NCBI GenBank assembly: GCA_963806455.1
Contig: CAWDXZ010000006.1
Span: 62,001-126,000 of the forward strand
Direction of reading: 5' to 3'
Source: Bog-756 sp963806455
GTDB taxonomy: Bacteria > Actinomycetota > Acidimicrobiia > Acidimicrobiales > RAAP-2
DNA length: 64,000 nucleotides
Shown: positions 27,520-36,996 of the stretch, piece by piece
How positions within the stretch are numbered: position 1 is the stretch's first letter
Layout: each line of letters begins with the position of its first letter
Notes under the pieces: generated by a model
Databases searched by the model: none
What the model was told of the DNA's origin: nothing
What the model saw: the letters and a program-made list of their open reading frames with translations, nothing else
Made by a program: the position numbers and the translations under genes

Positions 27520-28677
27520 TCAGCGGGGAGCACGGGGCAACCCCAGGCCGGCCATGGCGATGATGTCCCGTTGGACCTCGTTGGTGCCCCCGCCGAAGGT
27601 GAAGATGGTCTGGGCCCGGGAACTCCGCTCGAGCCTCCCCTCCAGGACAGAACCGGGTGAGCCGTCGGGGAGGTAACCGGCCTGGCCGACGACCTCGAGA
27701 AGCAGGCGGTAGGCCTCCAGTGCGAACTCGGTCCCGAACACCTTGGTAGCCGAGGCATCTGCCGGGTCGAGGCCCCTGCCGGCGGCCCACGCCACCTTCC
27801 AGTTGATGAGCTTCAGGTACTCGGCCCGGGCCACGACCCGGGCCAGGTGCATCTGCACCCACTGGAGGTCGATCACCCGCCGCCCGTCCCGCAGGGTGGT
27901 TCGCTCCGCCCACACCTGCACCTCGGCCACGTCGCGGAGGATCCCGGACACCGGGCAGATGGCCACGCGCTCGTGGTTGAGCTGGTTGGTGATGATCTTC
28001 CATCCATCGTTCTCGGCCCCCACCAGGTTGGCCACCGGCACCCGGACGTCGTCGTAGAAGGTGGCGCTGGTGAACTCGCCGGCCACCGTCCGGAGAGGGG
28101 TCCAGTGGAAACCCGGGGCGTCGGTGGGCACGATGAAGACCGACAGCCCCTGGTGCTTCGGCGCGCCCGGGTCGGTCCGGGCCGCCAGCCACACGTAGTC
28201 GGCGTACTGGATGGCGCTGGTGTAGAGCTTCTCGCCCCTGATGACGTAGTGGTCTCCGTCCCGGACCGCACCGGTGCGCAACGATGCGAGATCCGTGCCT
28301 GCGGACGGCTCGGTGTAGCCGATGGAGAAGTGCACCGTCCCGCCGAGGATGCCGGGCAGGAACCTGGATCGCTGTTCCTCGGTTCCGAGCCTCATCAGGG
28401 TGGGTCCGACGCTGTTGAGGGTGAGGAGGGGGAGCGGTACACCGGCCCAGTGCGACTCCTCGACGAAGATCATCTGGTCGACGGGGCCCCGGCCCTTCCC
28501 CCCGTACTCCGGCGGCCACCCGATGCCCAACCACCCGTCCTCCCCCATCCGCCGGATGTAGCGGGTGTACGTCGGCTCCTCCGTCTCGTTGCCGCCGATG
28601 TCCCTCACGAGCGAGGCGAAATAGGCCCGCACCTCGCGTTGCAGGGCCCCCTGCGACTCGGTCAATGCCAGCCGCAT
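27520..28677 (-). CDS. Acyl-CoA dehydrogenase family protein
   Basis: 385 residues, all three domains present: GYTEPSAGTDLASLRT (FAD/substrate loop), FYDDVRVPVANLVG, and C-terminal FTFGGGTNEVQRDIIAM. The residue that is catalytic Glu in short- and medium-chain enzymes (Y-E-G-T) is Gly here, as in several FadE subfamilies that use a different base or work as heteromers. It oxidises an acyl-CoA to the enoyl form with an ETF acceptor. It faces the SDR gene across a 69-base divergent promoter region, which suggests a shared pathway. Confidence 0.9.
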   Translation of the reverse strand: MRLALTESQGALQREVRAYFASLVRDIGGNETEEPTYTRYIRRMGEDGWLGIGWPPEYGGKGRGPVDQMIFVEESHWAGVPLPLLTLNSVGPTLMRLGTEEQRSRFLPGILGGTVHFSIGYTEPSAGTDLASLRTGAVRDGDHYVIRGEKLYTSAIQYADYVWLAARTDPGAPKHQGLSVFIVPTDAPGFHWTPLRTVAGEFTSATFYDDVRVPVANLVGAENDGWKIITNQLNHERVAICPVSGILRDVAEVQVWAERTTLRDGRRVIDLQWVQMHLARVVARAEYLKLINWKVAWAAGRGLDPADASATKVFGTEFALEAYRLLLEVVGQAGYLPDGSPGSVLEGRLERSSRAQTIFTFGGGTNEVQRDIIAMAGLGLPRAPR

Positions 28678-28746
28678 CGGACCTGCATCCCCTCCCCCGG
28701 TCGGATCGGCCGTCCGACCGGCCGGTGTGGGCTACCTTCCCTTCCC

Positions 28747-29541
28747 ATGAGCGACAGCATTGCACCGACGCCCCCCGCCGAACTGTTCTCCGTCTCCGGT
28801 AAGACGGTGGTTGTCACCGGCGGCACGCGCGGCATCGGGCGCATGATCGCCGCCGGGTTTCTGGCGGCCGGGGCCCAGGTGGTGGTGGCCTCGAGGAAGG
28901 CCGACGCGGTGGCCACCACCATCGCAGAGCTCTCCGAGCTCGGGGCGTGCTCGGGCATCCCCGCCGACCTGTCCAGTGAAGAGGGAGCGCGCCGCCTGGC
29001 CGACGCCGTGGCCGAGCGCCACCCGCGGCTCGACGTACTGGTCAACAATGCCGGTGCGACCTGGGGTGCACCGCTGGCCGAACACGACACCGTGTCATGG
29101 GACCGGGTGCTCAACCTCAACGTGCAGGGGGTCTTCCACACCACCAAGTTCCTGCTGCCGCTGCTCGAAGAGGCGGCCTCCGCCGACGCACCGTCCCGGG
29201 TCATCAACATCGGCTCCATCGACGGCATCCATGTACCTGTCCTCGAGTCCTACTCGTACTCGGCCTCGAAAGCGGCGGTCCACCAGCTCACCCGGCACCT
29301 GGCCAAGCGGCTGGCCCCCCGGATCACCGTCAATGCGGTCGCACCCGGACCCTTCGAGTCGAAGATGATGGCAGCCACCCTCGAGGCCTTCGGCGACCAG
29401 ATCGCCGCCGCCGCCCCCATGAAACGCATCGGCCGCCCCGATGACATGGCGGGGATCGCCATATTCCTGGCCTCGCCGGCCGGGTCCTATGTCACCGGCG
29501 CGGTCATTCCGGTCGACGGGGGCATCGCCACCACGGCGTGA
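28747..29541 (+). CDS. Short-chain dehydrogenase/reductase (FabG-like)
   Basis: 264 residues. Cofactor motif TGGTRGIG, structural NNAG, catalytic Ser-Tyr-Lys with YSASK, and the C-terminal VDGGIATT of the classical SDR group. It begins at the ATG at 28747; the longer frame is antisense to the dehydrogenase. Probable NAD(P)-dependent oxidation or reduction of a hydroxyacyl or alcohol substrate in the neighbouring degradation set. Confidence 0.9.
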   Translation: MSDSIAPTPPAELFSVSGKTVVVTGGTRGIGRMIAAGFLAAGAQVVVASRKADAVATTIAELSELGACSGIPADLSSEEGARRLADAVAERHPRLDVLVNNAGATWGAPLAEHDTVSWDRVLNLNVQGVFHTTKFLLPLLEEAASADAPSRVINIGSIDGIHVPVLESYSYSASKAAVHQLTRHLAKRLAPRITVNAVAPGPFESKMMAATLEAFGDQIAAAAPMKRIGRPDDMAGIAIFLASPAGSYVTGAVIPVDGGIATTA

Positions 29542-29570
29542 CCGACCGCCGTCCACGCCGGCCCGGAGCC

Positions 29571-30413
29571 TCAGACGAATTCAGCCAGGTCGGGGAGCCG
29601 GCCGGCGGCCAGGGCCTCGGCCCTGGCCATGAGCTCCCTCCGGTAGGAGTCATGGGTGAGGATCAGGAACTCCTCGGCCCGGATGGCCGCCAGCACCATG
29701 TCGGCCACCTCCCCCGGCGGCATGCCCCCGGCCACGGCCTGCCCGAGGTACTCGGTGACGAACTTCTGGTCGTCGGTGAAATCGGTCCGCAGTGGTGGCG
29801 GCCGATGCCGGTCCGAGTCGACGATGTTGGTGGCCACGATCCCCGGGCACAGCACCGAGGCCCTGAGCTTGGCCCCGGTGGCCTGCAGGTCGTGGGCGAG
29901 CGACTCGGTGGCGGCGAAGGCGGCAAACTTCGACACCGAGTAGGGCGCCTCGAACGGTGCGCCCAACACGCCGGCCACCGACGACGTGTTGACGATGTGC
30001 CCCTCCGATCCCTGGGCCAGCATCCGGGGCACGAACGACCGGATGCCATGGAGGATGCCCCAGAGGTTGGCTCCCAGCACGAACTCGAAATCCGCCGCCG
30101 GACGGTCCCAGATGAGCCCGCCGACGAACACACCGGCGTTGTTGCAGAGCACGTGGACCTGGCCCCAGCGGTCGAAGACGGCGTCGGCGAAGGCCTCCAC
30201 CTGGTCCGCCCGGCTCACATCGCAGGTCTCGGCCATGGCCGCGACCGTTCGATGGTGGGTGGCGAGCAACCCGGCCGTCTCGGCCAGTGCCGAGCCGTCG
30301 AGGTCCGCCACGGCCACCTGCATCCCCTCGCCGGCGAACGCGAGGGCCAGTGCTCGCCCGATCCCGCTCCCGGCCCCGGTGACCACCGCGGTCTTTCCGA
30401 CCAATTCCTGCAT
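29571..30413 (-). CDS. Short-chain dehydrogenase/reductase
   Basis: 280 residues starting MQELVGKTAVVTGAGSGIGRALALA, with NNAGVFVGG and the catalytic YSVSK. The C-terminal extension (after about 205) with TDFTDDQKFV is like that of alcohol or steroid dehydrogenase SDRs. AAAGGACG precedes the ATG at 30413. It follows the esterase gene by 14 bases on the same strand, so the two are one operon, and together with the divergent BVMO suggests oxidation of a secondary alcohol to ketone. Confidence 0.9.
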   Translation of the reverse strand: MQELVGKTAVVTGAGSGIGRALALAFAGEGMQVAVADLDGSALAETAGLLATHHRTVAAMAETCDVSRADQVEAFADAVFDRWGQVHVLCNNAGVFVGGLIWDRPAADFEFVLGANLWGILHGIRSFVPRMLAQGSEGHIVNTSSVAGVLGAPFEAPYSVSKFAAFAATESLAHDLQATGAKLRASVLCPGIVATNIVDSDRHRPPPLRTDFTDDQKFVTEYLGQAVAGGMPPGEVADMVLAAIRAEEFLILTHDSYRRELMARAEALAAGRLPDLAEFV

Positions 30414-30427
30414 GGGATGACGTCCTT

Positions 30428-31354
30428 TCAGCCGTCCCCGGCCCGGCCGGCGGGAGCGCCGGGGCCGGAGAGGTGGAGGGAGAGGAAGGAGCCGACGGCA
30501 TCGATGCTCTGGTCGGCTTCGGGGAGCAACGACCCCGGGAAGGCCTGGAAGACGTGGATCAGCTCCGGCCAGACGGTCAAGGTCACGCTTCCCCCGGCCT
30601 CCCGCAGCCGGCCGGCCAGACCGGTGGCGTCGTCGACCAGCACCTCGCACTCCCCGACCTCGATGAGCACCGGGGGGAGGCCGCCGACATCGGCGTACAG
30701 CGGGGAGGCCAGGGGCGAGGCGGCCGGGGCGCCGGCCAGGTACGCCTCGGCCATGAGGTCGAGCCCGACCCGGGTGATCATGGGATCGCGGAGGCCGAGG
30801 GAGTCATAGGACGCGGCCGTCTGGGTGAGGTCCGCCCACGGCGAGAGGCACACGGCGGCGGCCGGCAGGGCCGATCCCTCGTCGCGCAGCGCGACCAGCG
30901 TGGCCACGGTCAACCCTCCGCCGGCCGAGTCACCGGCGACGGCCAGGTGCTCGGGCCGGGCGCCGAGGGCCACGAGCTCCCGGTAGGCGGCGAGGGCGTC
31001 GGTCAGGGCGGCCGGGAAGGGGTGTTCGGGAGCGAGCCGGTAGTCGAGGGTGACCACCGGGCAGCCGGCGGCCACGGCGATCCGGCCAGCCAAGCCGCGG
31101 TGGCTGTCCAGGGACCCGGTGCAGTAGCCGCCCCCGTGCAGGTAGAGCACGGTCCCGGCCCCTCGCACGGCGTCCGGAGCGAGTCGTTCGGCCGGGCGCC
31201 CGCCGAGGGTCATCGGCTCCACCGTGACCCCGGCGGGCGGCGGGGGCGAGCCGATGGTCCGGGCCATCGCTTCCCGCTGTTCGGCGACGGTGCCCGAGGC
31301 GAGCCCCGACTCGTCCAGGAACGCGCTGATCATCTCGACCCCGGGGTGGCTCAT
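30428..31354 (-). CDS. HSL-family alpha/beta hydrolase (esterase)
   Basis: 308 residues. Oxyanion motif YLHGGGYCTGS, nucleophile GDSAGG, a late Asp in ECEVLVDDA and His in LIHVFQ form the hormone-sensitive-lipase type triad. GGAGGAG lies before the ATG at 31354 (MSHPGVEM), which is preferred to 31387. Likely hydrolyses a small ester in the cytoplasm. Its gene is back to back with a Baeyer-Villiger monooxygenase (49 bases) and in an operon with an SDR. Confidence 0.9.
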   Translation of the reverse strand: MSHPGVEMISAFLDESGLASGTVAEQREAMARTIGSPPPPAGVTVEPMTLGGRPAERLAPDAVRGAGTVLYLHGGGYCTGSLDSHRGLAGRIAVAAGCPVVTLDYRLAPEHPFPAALTDALAAYRELVALGARPEHLAVAGDSAGGGLTVATLVALRDEGSALPAAAVCLSPWADLTQTAASYDSLGLRDPMITRVGLDLMAEAYLAGAPAASPLASPLYADVGGLPPVLIEVGECEVLVDDATGLAGRLREAGGSVTLTVWPELIHVFQAFPGSLLPEADQSIDAVGSFLSLHLSGPGAPAGRAGDG

Positions 31355-31403
31355 CGCTCCTCCGTCCTGTGATGGAGTCCCCATCATGCCCTAGGGTCGT
31401 GCG

Positions 31404-33386
31404 ATGGCTCCGGGACCGGCCGACAGGTTCGGCCGCTCGGTCATCACCGATGACGACGACACCATCGCCGCCGCCCTCGACGAGGTGAGCGTGCCCGCCC
31501 TGATGATGTCGGTGGTGCACATGACCGGGAACCCCTCGATCCTCCGGGGTCCACACCGGCCCACCGGCATTTATCTCAACGAGGTGCAGGGCTTCATGAG
31601 CCAGGAGGACCAGGCTGCGGTCCGGGCCGAGGCCCTGCGGGCCGTCATCGCCTACCGGGACTCGGGCTGTGTGCTCCCACCGCCGCCCGGCCCGGCGCTG
31701 GTCCACGAGATGATGAACGTCCTCGTGGCCCAGGAGGTCCCCGACGAGTACGTGCCCATGATCCTCGAGGAGCTCGAGCTCGACGGCACCGATGCCAGGG
31801 ACCTGCACTGGGCGGACGGGCTCGCCCGCCGGGACCGGGAGGCCTTCCACGTGGTGGTGATCGGCGCTGGGATGTCCGGCCTGCTGGCCGGCATCCGCCT
31901 CGGCCGCGCCGGAATCCCCTTCACCGTCTTCGAGAAGAACCCGGGCGTGGGCGGCACCTGGTGGGAGAACCGCTACCCCGGCTGTCGGGTGGACGTGGGC
32001 AACCACTTCTACTGCTATTCGTTCGCCCCCAACCACCAGTGGTCGGAGTTCTTCGCCCGCCAGCCCGAGCTCCAGTCGTACTTCGAGCAGTGCATGTTCG
32101 AGTTCGGGATCGCCGAGCACGTCCGCTGCGGCGCCGAGGTGGTCGGGGCGACCTGGCACGACGAGACGGCCCGGTGGTCGGTGCGGGTCCGCCGGGCGCA
32201 CGGCGGCATGGAGGAGATCGAGGCCAACGTGGTGATCAGTGCGGTGGGTCAGCTCAACCGGCCGAAGCTCCCCGACATCCCCGGACGCCAGCGGTTCGCC
32301 GGCATCGCCATGCATTCGGCCGAGTGGGTGGACGGCACCGAGCTGGCCGGCAGACGGGTGGCCGTGGTGGGGACCGGTGCCAGCGCCTTCCAGATCGTGC
32401 CGGCCGTCGCCGGGGACGTGGCCCATCTCACCGTGTTCCAGCGGACCGCGCCCTGGATGTTCCCCAACCCCCACTATCACGAGCGCGTCGGTGCCGGGTC
32501 GCGCTGGGCCTTCGAGCACCTGCCGTACTACGGGCGTTGGTACCGGTTCCTGCTGTTCTGGCCGGCCTGCGACGGCGGGCTCCCGGCCATGCGGGTCGAT
32601 CCCGACTGGCACGATCAGGACCAATCCATCAGCGCGGTGAACGACGCCGCACGCCAGGTCTTCACCCAATGGATGAGCGACCAGATCGGAGACGATCCCG
32701 AGCTGCTGGACAAGGTCGTCCCCGACTACGTGTGCCTCGGCAAACGAACGCTCCAGGACAACGGGAGCTGGCTTTCCGCCCTGGTCCGGGACAACGTCGA
32801 GCTGGTGACCGATCCCATCGCCGAGATCACCCGGGACGGGATCCTCTGTCGCAGCGGGACGTTCCACGCAGTCGACGCCATCGTCTACGCCACCGGGTTC
32901 CATGCCAACCGGTACCTGTGGCCGATGGAGATCGTCGGCCGGGAGGGTGTCAGGCTGGCCGACCGGTGGGGTGACCGGCCCACCGCCTACCTGGGCATGA
33001 CCGTGCCGAACTTCCCCAACCTGTTCTGCCTGTACGGCCCCGGCACCAACTTGGCCCACGGCGGGAGCCTCGTCTTCCATTCCGAGTGCCAGATCCGCTA
33101 CATCATGGGGTGCATCGGCGCCATCATCGAGGGCCCGGCGTCGATCGAGTGCCGGGCCGAGGTGCACGACGACTACAACCGCCGCCTCCAGGCCGAGCTC
33201 GACACCATGGTGTGGTCCCACCCGTCGATCCGTCACAGCTGGTACCGCAACTCGGAAGGACGCATCTACATCCTCTCCCCCTGGCGCCTGGTCGACTACT
33301 GGCAGTGGACCCGGTCCCCTGACCTGGCCGACTTCGAGGTGCGGCCGGTGGCCACCGGCGGACCGGCGCCGGCGCCCTCCGGCTGA
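31404..33386 (+). CDS. Baeyer-Villiger monooxygenase with N-terminal extension (HAPMO-like)
   Basis: 660 residues. FAD motif VVIGAGMSGLLAG at about 152, NADP motif VAVVGTGASAFQ at about 319, and between them FAGIAMHSAEW at about 299, which fits the type I BVMO fingerprint FxGxxxHxxxW. A helical extension of about 140 residues precedes the FAD domain, as in 4-hydroxyacetophenone monooxygenase. It inserts oxygen beside a ketone to give an ester, using NADPH and O2. The adjacent esterase could then split that ester. Confidence 0.92.
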   Translation: MAPGPADRFGRSVITDDDDTIAAALDEVSVPALMMSVVHMTGNPSILRGPHRPTGIYLNEVQGFMSQEDQAAVRAEALRAVIAYRDSGCVLPPPPGPALVHEMMNVLVAQEVPDEYVPMILEELELDGTDARDLHWADGLARRDREAFHVVVIGAGMSGLLAGIRLGRAGIPFTVFEKNPGVGGTWWENRYPGCRVDVGNHFYCYSFAPNHQWSEFFARQPELQSYFEQCMFEFGIAEHVRCGAEVVGATWHDETARWSVRVRRAHGGMEEIEANVVISAVGQLNRPKLPDIPGRQRFAGIAMHSAEWVDGTELAGRRVAVVGTGASAFQIVPAVAGDVAHLTVFQRTAPWMFPNPHYHERVGAGSRWAFEHLPYYGRWYRFLLFWPACDGGLPAMRVDPDWHDQDQSISAVNDAARQVFTQWMSDQIGDDPELLDKVVPDYVCLGKRTLQDNGSWLSALVRDNVELVTDPIAEITRDGILCRSGTFHAVDAIVYATGFHANRYLWPMEIVGREGVRLADRWGDRPTAYLGMTVPNFPNLFCLYGPGTNLAHGGSLVFHSECQIRYIMGCIGAIIEGPASIECRAEVHDDYNRRLQAELDTMVWSHPSIRHSWYRNSEGRIYILSPWRLVDYWQWTRSPDLADFEVRPVATGGPAPAPSG

Positions 33387-33395
33387 CCCCGTCCT

Positions 33396-33414
33396 CCGCC
33401 GCCCGGGACGGCGG
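33396..33414 (+). terminator. Hairpin after the BVMO gene
   Basis: CCGCCG and CGGCGG form a 6-bp stem around a 7-base loop, ten bases beyond the BVMO stop. No U-run, so only a possible terminator. Confidence 0.35.
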
Positions 33415-33497
33415 ACCAGGCCGGAGCCCCCCTTGCCAAGGCGTCACTCATAGTGGGACTATTGTCACTCAACGCGCGATTTGAGGGCAGACGGAGC

Positions 33498-34727
33498 ATG
33501 GGGCAGGAACGCAGGCGTATCGCAGGCTGGGCCATGGCGCTCTCCTGCCTGGCGGCGACGGGCGCGCTGGTCGTCCCTGCCGGGACACCGGCGGCGGCTG
33601 GTCCGGCCGACCACAGCACCGGCCAGGAGCAGAGCAACTTCTGGCTGGCCACCCCGGCGGGCTCGGTGTACGCCTTCGGCGCCACCGACTACGGGTCTCC
33701 CGCCGGTCCGCTCAACCAGCCCGTCGTGTCCGTGGTGCCCTCCTCCGATCAGCACGGCTACTGGATGGTGGCCTCCGACGGAGGCGTGTTCACCTACGGG
33801 GACACCCACTTCTTCGGGTCCACGGGCAACATCCGCCTCAACCGGCCGATCGTGGGGATGGCGCCGACCCCCGACGGGCACGGCTACTGGCTGGTGGCCT
33901 CGGACGGGGGCGTGTTCACCTTCGGTGACGCCACCTTCTACGGCTCCACCGGCAACATCGTCCTCAACCGGCCGATCGTGGGGATGGCGCCGACCCCCGA
34001 CGGGCACGGCTACTGGCTGGTGGCCTCGGACGGGGGCGTGTTCACCTTCGGTGACGCCACCTTCTACGGCTCCACCGGCAACATCGTCCTCAACCGGCCG
34101 ATCGTGGGGATGGCGCCCACCCCCGACGGGCACGGCTACTGGCTGGTGGCCTCGGACGGGGGCGTGTTCACCTTCGGTGACGCCACCTTCCACGGATCCG
34201 CGGCCAACGACCCGGGCGACCCGGTCCAGCATCTGATCCCCACCCGCTCGGGGCAGGGTTACTGGATCGTGCAGCAGAACGGCAACGAGGCCTCCTTCGG
34301 TGACGCCGGAGCCGCGGCGGCGCCGACGGCCGCCGTACTGCTGGCCCCGGCCACCCCGGGGGACGCTGCCGTGCTGTACGCCTTCCAGCAATTGGGCAAG
34401 CCGTACATCTGGGGAGGCAACGGCCCCGTGGGGTACGACTGCTCGGGGCTCGTCCTGGCCTCGTGGAGCCACGCCGACGGGATCACCTTCGCCCGGGTGG
34501 CCGACGACCAGTACCACACGGCCGGCGTTCCCGTTCCCATGACCGGCCTGCGCGCCGGTGACCTGATCTTCTGGGGCTCCAGCCAGACCGACTGGACCAC
34601 CGTCTACCACACCGCCATGTATGTCGGCGGGAACCGGATCGTGGAGGCGACGGGCGACCATGTGCAGCTCAACTCGCTGGGCCAGTGGGGCACCGGCGAC
34701 CTGATGCCCAACGGCCGCCGGCCCTGA
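33498..34727 (+). CDS. Secreted NlpC/P60 hydrolase with surface repeats
   Basis: 409 residues with a signal peptide (RRRIAGWAMALSCLAATG, cleavage near AAA). Then about six degenerate repeats of roughly 42 residues of the form GYWLVASDGGVFTFGDATFYGS, three nearly identical, probably a beta-propeller-like surface module. The C-terminal NlpC/P60 domain (about 290-409) has the catalytic GYDCSGLV (Cys about 315), a histidine in VYHTAMYVGG and the entry GKPYIWGG. It should cut stem peptides of peptidoglycan outside the membrane. ATG at 33498 is chosen because it puts the signal peptide at the N-terminus. Confidence 0.88.
   Translation: MGQERRRIAGWAMALSCLAATGALVVPAGTPAAAGPADHSTGQEQSNFWLATPAGSVYAFGATDYGSPAGPLNQPVVSVVPSSDQHGYWMVASDGGVFTYGDTHFFGSTGNIRLNRPIVGMAPTPDGHGYWLVASDGGVFTFGDATFYGSTGNIVLNRPIVGMAPTPDGHGYWLVASDGGVFTFGDATFYGSTGNIVLNRPIVGMAPTPDGHGYWLVASDGGVFTFGDATFHGSAANDPGDPVQHLIPTRSGQGYWIVQQNGNEASFGDAGAAAAPTAAVLLAPATPGDAAVLYAFQQLGKPYIWGGNGPVGYDCSGLVLASWSHADGITFARVADDQYHTAGVPVPMTGLRAGDLIFWGSSQTDWTTVYHTAMYVGGNRIVEATGDHVQLNSLGQWGTGDLMPNGRRP
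33841..34218 (+). repeat. Three 126-bp tandem repeats inside the NlpC/P60 gene
   Basis: The unit starting ACCGGCCGATCGTGGGGATG recurs at 33841, 33967 and 34093 (period 126 bases, 42 codons). The first two units are almost base-identical, and the third diverges only near its end. Such identity suggests recent expansion or gene conversion. Confidence 0.9.
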
Positions 34728-34749
34728 GCCCGGCTGGGGGCCGGGGCCC

Positions 34750-36996
34750 TCACACCGTGGTCAGATGGGCGCCGGCCAACCAGCCTGACAGGTCGTCGGT
34801 GGGGTACGTGCCGATCGCCGCGGCCGGAAGAGGGCGCCCGTAGAGGAAGCCCTGGGCGATGTCGCACCCCAGCGAGCTCAGTTGGGCAGCCTGGGTCGAA
34901 CGCTCGACCCCCTCCCCGATCACCGCCAGGCCCAGTGAGTCGGCCAGGGCGATGACCGCTCGGACGATGGCCCGGTCCTCGGAATCGCGGTCCAGCTGGT
35001 CGATGAAGCCCTGGTCGATCTTGAGGATCTCGACGGGCAGACGCTTCAAGTAGCTCAGCGAGGAGTAGCCCGTGCCGAAGTCATCGATGGCGATGTGCAC
35101 TCCGAGCTGCCTGAGGCTGCGCAGGGCGGTGGCGGCGGCTTCGGGGTCGTGGAGGATGATGCCCTCGGTGATCTCGAGCCAGAGCTGGTCGGCCGCCAGC
35201 CCGGACTCCTCCAACGCGTCGGACAGCATCGACTGGAACAGGGGATCGGCGAGCTGCTGGACGGAGACGTTGACGGCGATATTGAGCCGCTCGGGATCCT
35301 GGCGGGCACGGTCGCGCTCGACAGTCCAGGCCGCCGCCGGCCGGCAGGCCTCCCTGATCACCCAGTGGCCGATGGGCACGATCAGACCGGACTCCTCGGC
35401 GGCGGGGATGAAGGCACCCGGCATCAGCAGCCCCCGGGTCGGGTGCCGCCACCGGACCAGGGCCTCCAACCCGATGAGGGTCAGCTGGTGGAGGTCGACG
35501 AAGGGCTGGTAGTGCAACTCGAACTCGCACCGTTCGAGTGCACGGTGCAGGTCGTTGGACGTCTGAAGGCTGTGCAGGGTGACCAGCTGGTCGCCGTCGT
35601 CGTAGACGGCGATGCGGTCCGGGCCGCCGTCCTTGGCCCGGTACATGGCCACGTCCGCCTGGCGCAACAGGGTCGATGCCGCCGTGGTGTCGGTCGACGA
35701 GAGGGCGATGCCGATGCTGAGCGACACGAACAGCTCCCCGTCCCTCCCGACCAGGGGGCGGTCCATCCCGCCCTTCAGCCGCCGGGCGATCTCGACGGCC
35801 TCCTCCGCCGAGTCGACCTCGCACAGCACGGTGAATTCGTCTCCCCCGAACAGGGCCAGCAGGTCACTCGATCGGAGATTGCCCTGCAGGCGCTCGCCCA
35901 CCCGCTGCAGGAGCCGGTCACCGGCATCATGGCCCAGTCCGTCGTTGATCAGCTTGAACCGGTCCAGATCGAGGAAGATGAGGGCCACCTGGCGCCCACC
36001 CCGCGACAGGCGCCCGAGCGCGGTCTCGAGCCGGTCCATGAACATCACCCGGTTGGGGAGGCCGGTCAACTGGTCGTGCACCACGGCATGGGCCAACTGC
36101 TCGCGCAGGGCTCGGCGCTCGGTGATGTCCTCGACCTGGGCGATCAGGTAGAGGGGACGTCCGGATCGGTCGCGTGCGCACGACACACTGAGTGACACCC
36201 AGGCCTCTCGGCCGTCGAGCGGCTGGTACCGCTTTTCCTGGGTGTATCGCTCGATGGCCCCGTCGATCAGGGCGTCCATATTGGCCTGGGTGGCCTCCCA
36301 GTCATCCGGATGGGTCAGGTCCATCACGCGCCGACCTCTCATGTCATCGGGAACCGAGCCGAAGATGGAGGCGTAGGAGCGGTTGACCCGGAGGAGCGTC
36401 CCGTCGACCGAGCACAGGGCGATGCCCATCGGTGCCTCCTCGAAGGAGGCCATGTACCGTTCGCGGGACTCCTCGAGGGCCGATTCCGACCGTCGCAGCC
36501 GCGTCATGCCCCAGGCCACCGCCTCGCCGACCATGACACAGCAGGGCACCACGTAGAGGGTGGAGGCCAGGCCCAGCGCCGACTGCCGGGCGTCGAGACC
36601 GAGCACGGGGATGACGTAGGCCACGACCAGCAGAGGTGCGACCCGCAGACCGGTGCCGCTCGGCTGGGCCAGGCCCAGCCACACGAACACAATGAGGAAG
36701 GTCACAGCGTAGAGATAGCCATTGCCGTTGGCGACCCGGAGGTTCAGCCCGATGAAGGCGAACGCCATCGGCACGAGACAGAGCAGCACCTGGCGTGCCC
36801 ATCGGTCCCACGGGACGAACCAGATGGCGACCCCGCCGACGACGGCCACCCCGCCGACCACCACGCTGCTCAGGTGCGAGGAACCGGGCCCGGGTGACAC
36901 GGCCACCTCGGCGACCATCCCGAGCAGGGCCGAGAACACCCACAGGCCGGCGGCGACCCGGCCCAACTGTCGGGTCTCCAGCCCCTTCTCCGCCAT
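34750..36996 (-). CDS. Membrane PAS-GGDEF-EAL protein (cyclic di-GMP turnover)
   Basis: 748 residues from the ATG at 36996 (MAEKGLETRQ). About six membrane helices (15-185), a PAS domain with PAC tail (about 200-320, ending LIAQVEDITERR), GGDEF domain with intact LFGGDEFTVL, and EAL domain with intact LEALVRW, ITEG and DDFGTGYSS. Both cyclase and phosphodiesterase activities look possible. The longer open frame upstream is antisense to the MFS gene and rejected. It converges with the NlpC/P60 gene. Confidence 0.92.
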   Translation of the reverse strand: MAEKGLETRQLGRVAAGLWVFSALLGMVAEVAVSPGPGSSHLSSVVVGGVAVVGGVAIWFVPWDRWARQVLLCLVPMAFAFIGLNLRVANGNGYLYAVTFLIVFVWLGLAQPSGTGLRVAPLLVVAYVIPVLGLDARQSALGLASTLYVVPCCVMVGEAVAWGMTRLRRSESALEESRERYMASFEEAPMGIALCSVDGTLLRVNRSYASIFGSVPDDMRGRRVMDLTHPDDWEATQANMDALIDGAIERYTQEKRYQPLDGREAWVSLSVSCARDRSGRPLYLIAQVEDITERRALREQLAHAVVHDQLTGLPNRVMFMDRLETALGRLSRGGRQVALIFLDLDRFKLINDGLGHDAGDRLLQRVGERLQGNLRSSDLLALFGGDEFTVLCEVDSAEEAVEIARRLKGGMDRPLVGRDGELFVSLSIGIALSSTDTTAASTLLRQADVAMYRAKDGGPDRIAVYDDGDQLVTLHSLQTSNDLHRALERCEFELHYQPFVDLHQLTLIGLEALVRWRHPTRGLLMPGAFIPAAEESGLIVPIGHWVIREACRPAAAWTVERDRARQDPERLNIAVNVSVQQLADPLFQSMLSDALEESGLAADQLWLEITEGIILHDPEAAATALRSLRQLGVHIAIDDFGTGYSSLSYLKRLPVEILKIDQGFIDQLDRDSEDRAIVRAVIALADSLGLAVIGEGVERSTQAAQLSSLGCDIAQGFLYGRPLPAAAIGTYPTDDLSGWLAGAHLTTV

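Noticed and set aside
30930..33236. A 768-codon minus-strand frame
   Set aside because: Shadow of the BVMO and the 5' part of the esterase; no domain recognised.
33841..34218. CRISPR-like array
   Set aside because: The repeats are 126 bases with no spacers and lie in frame inside a protein gene.
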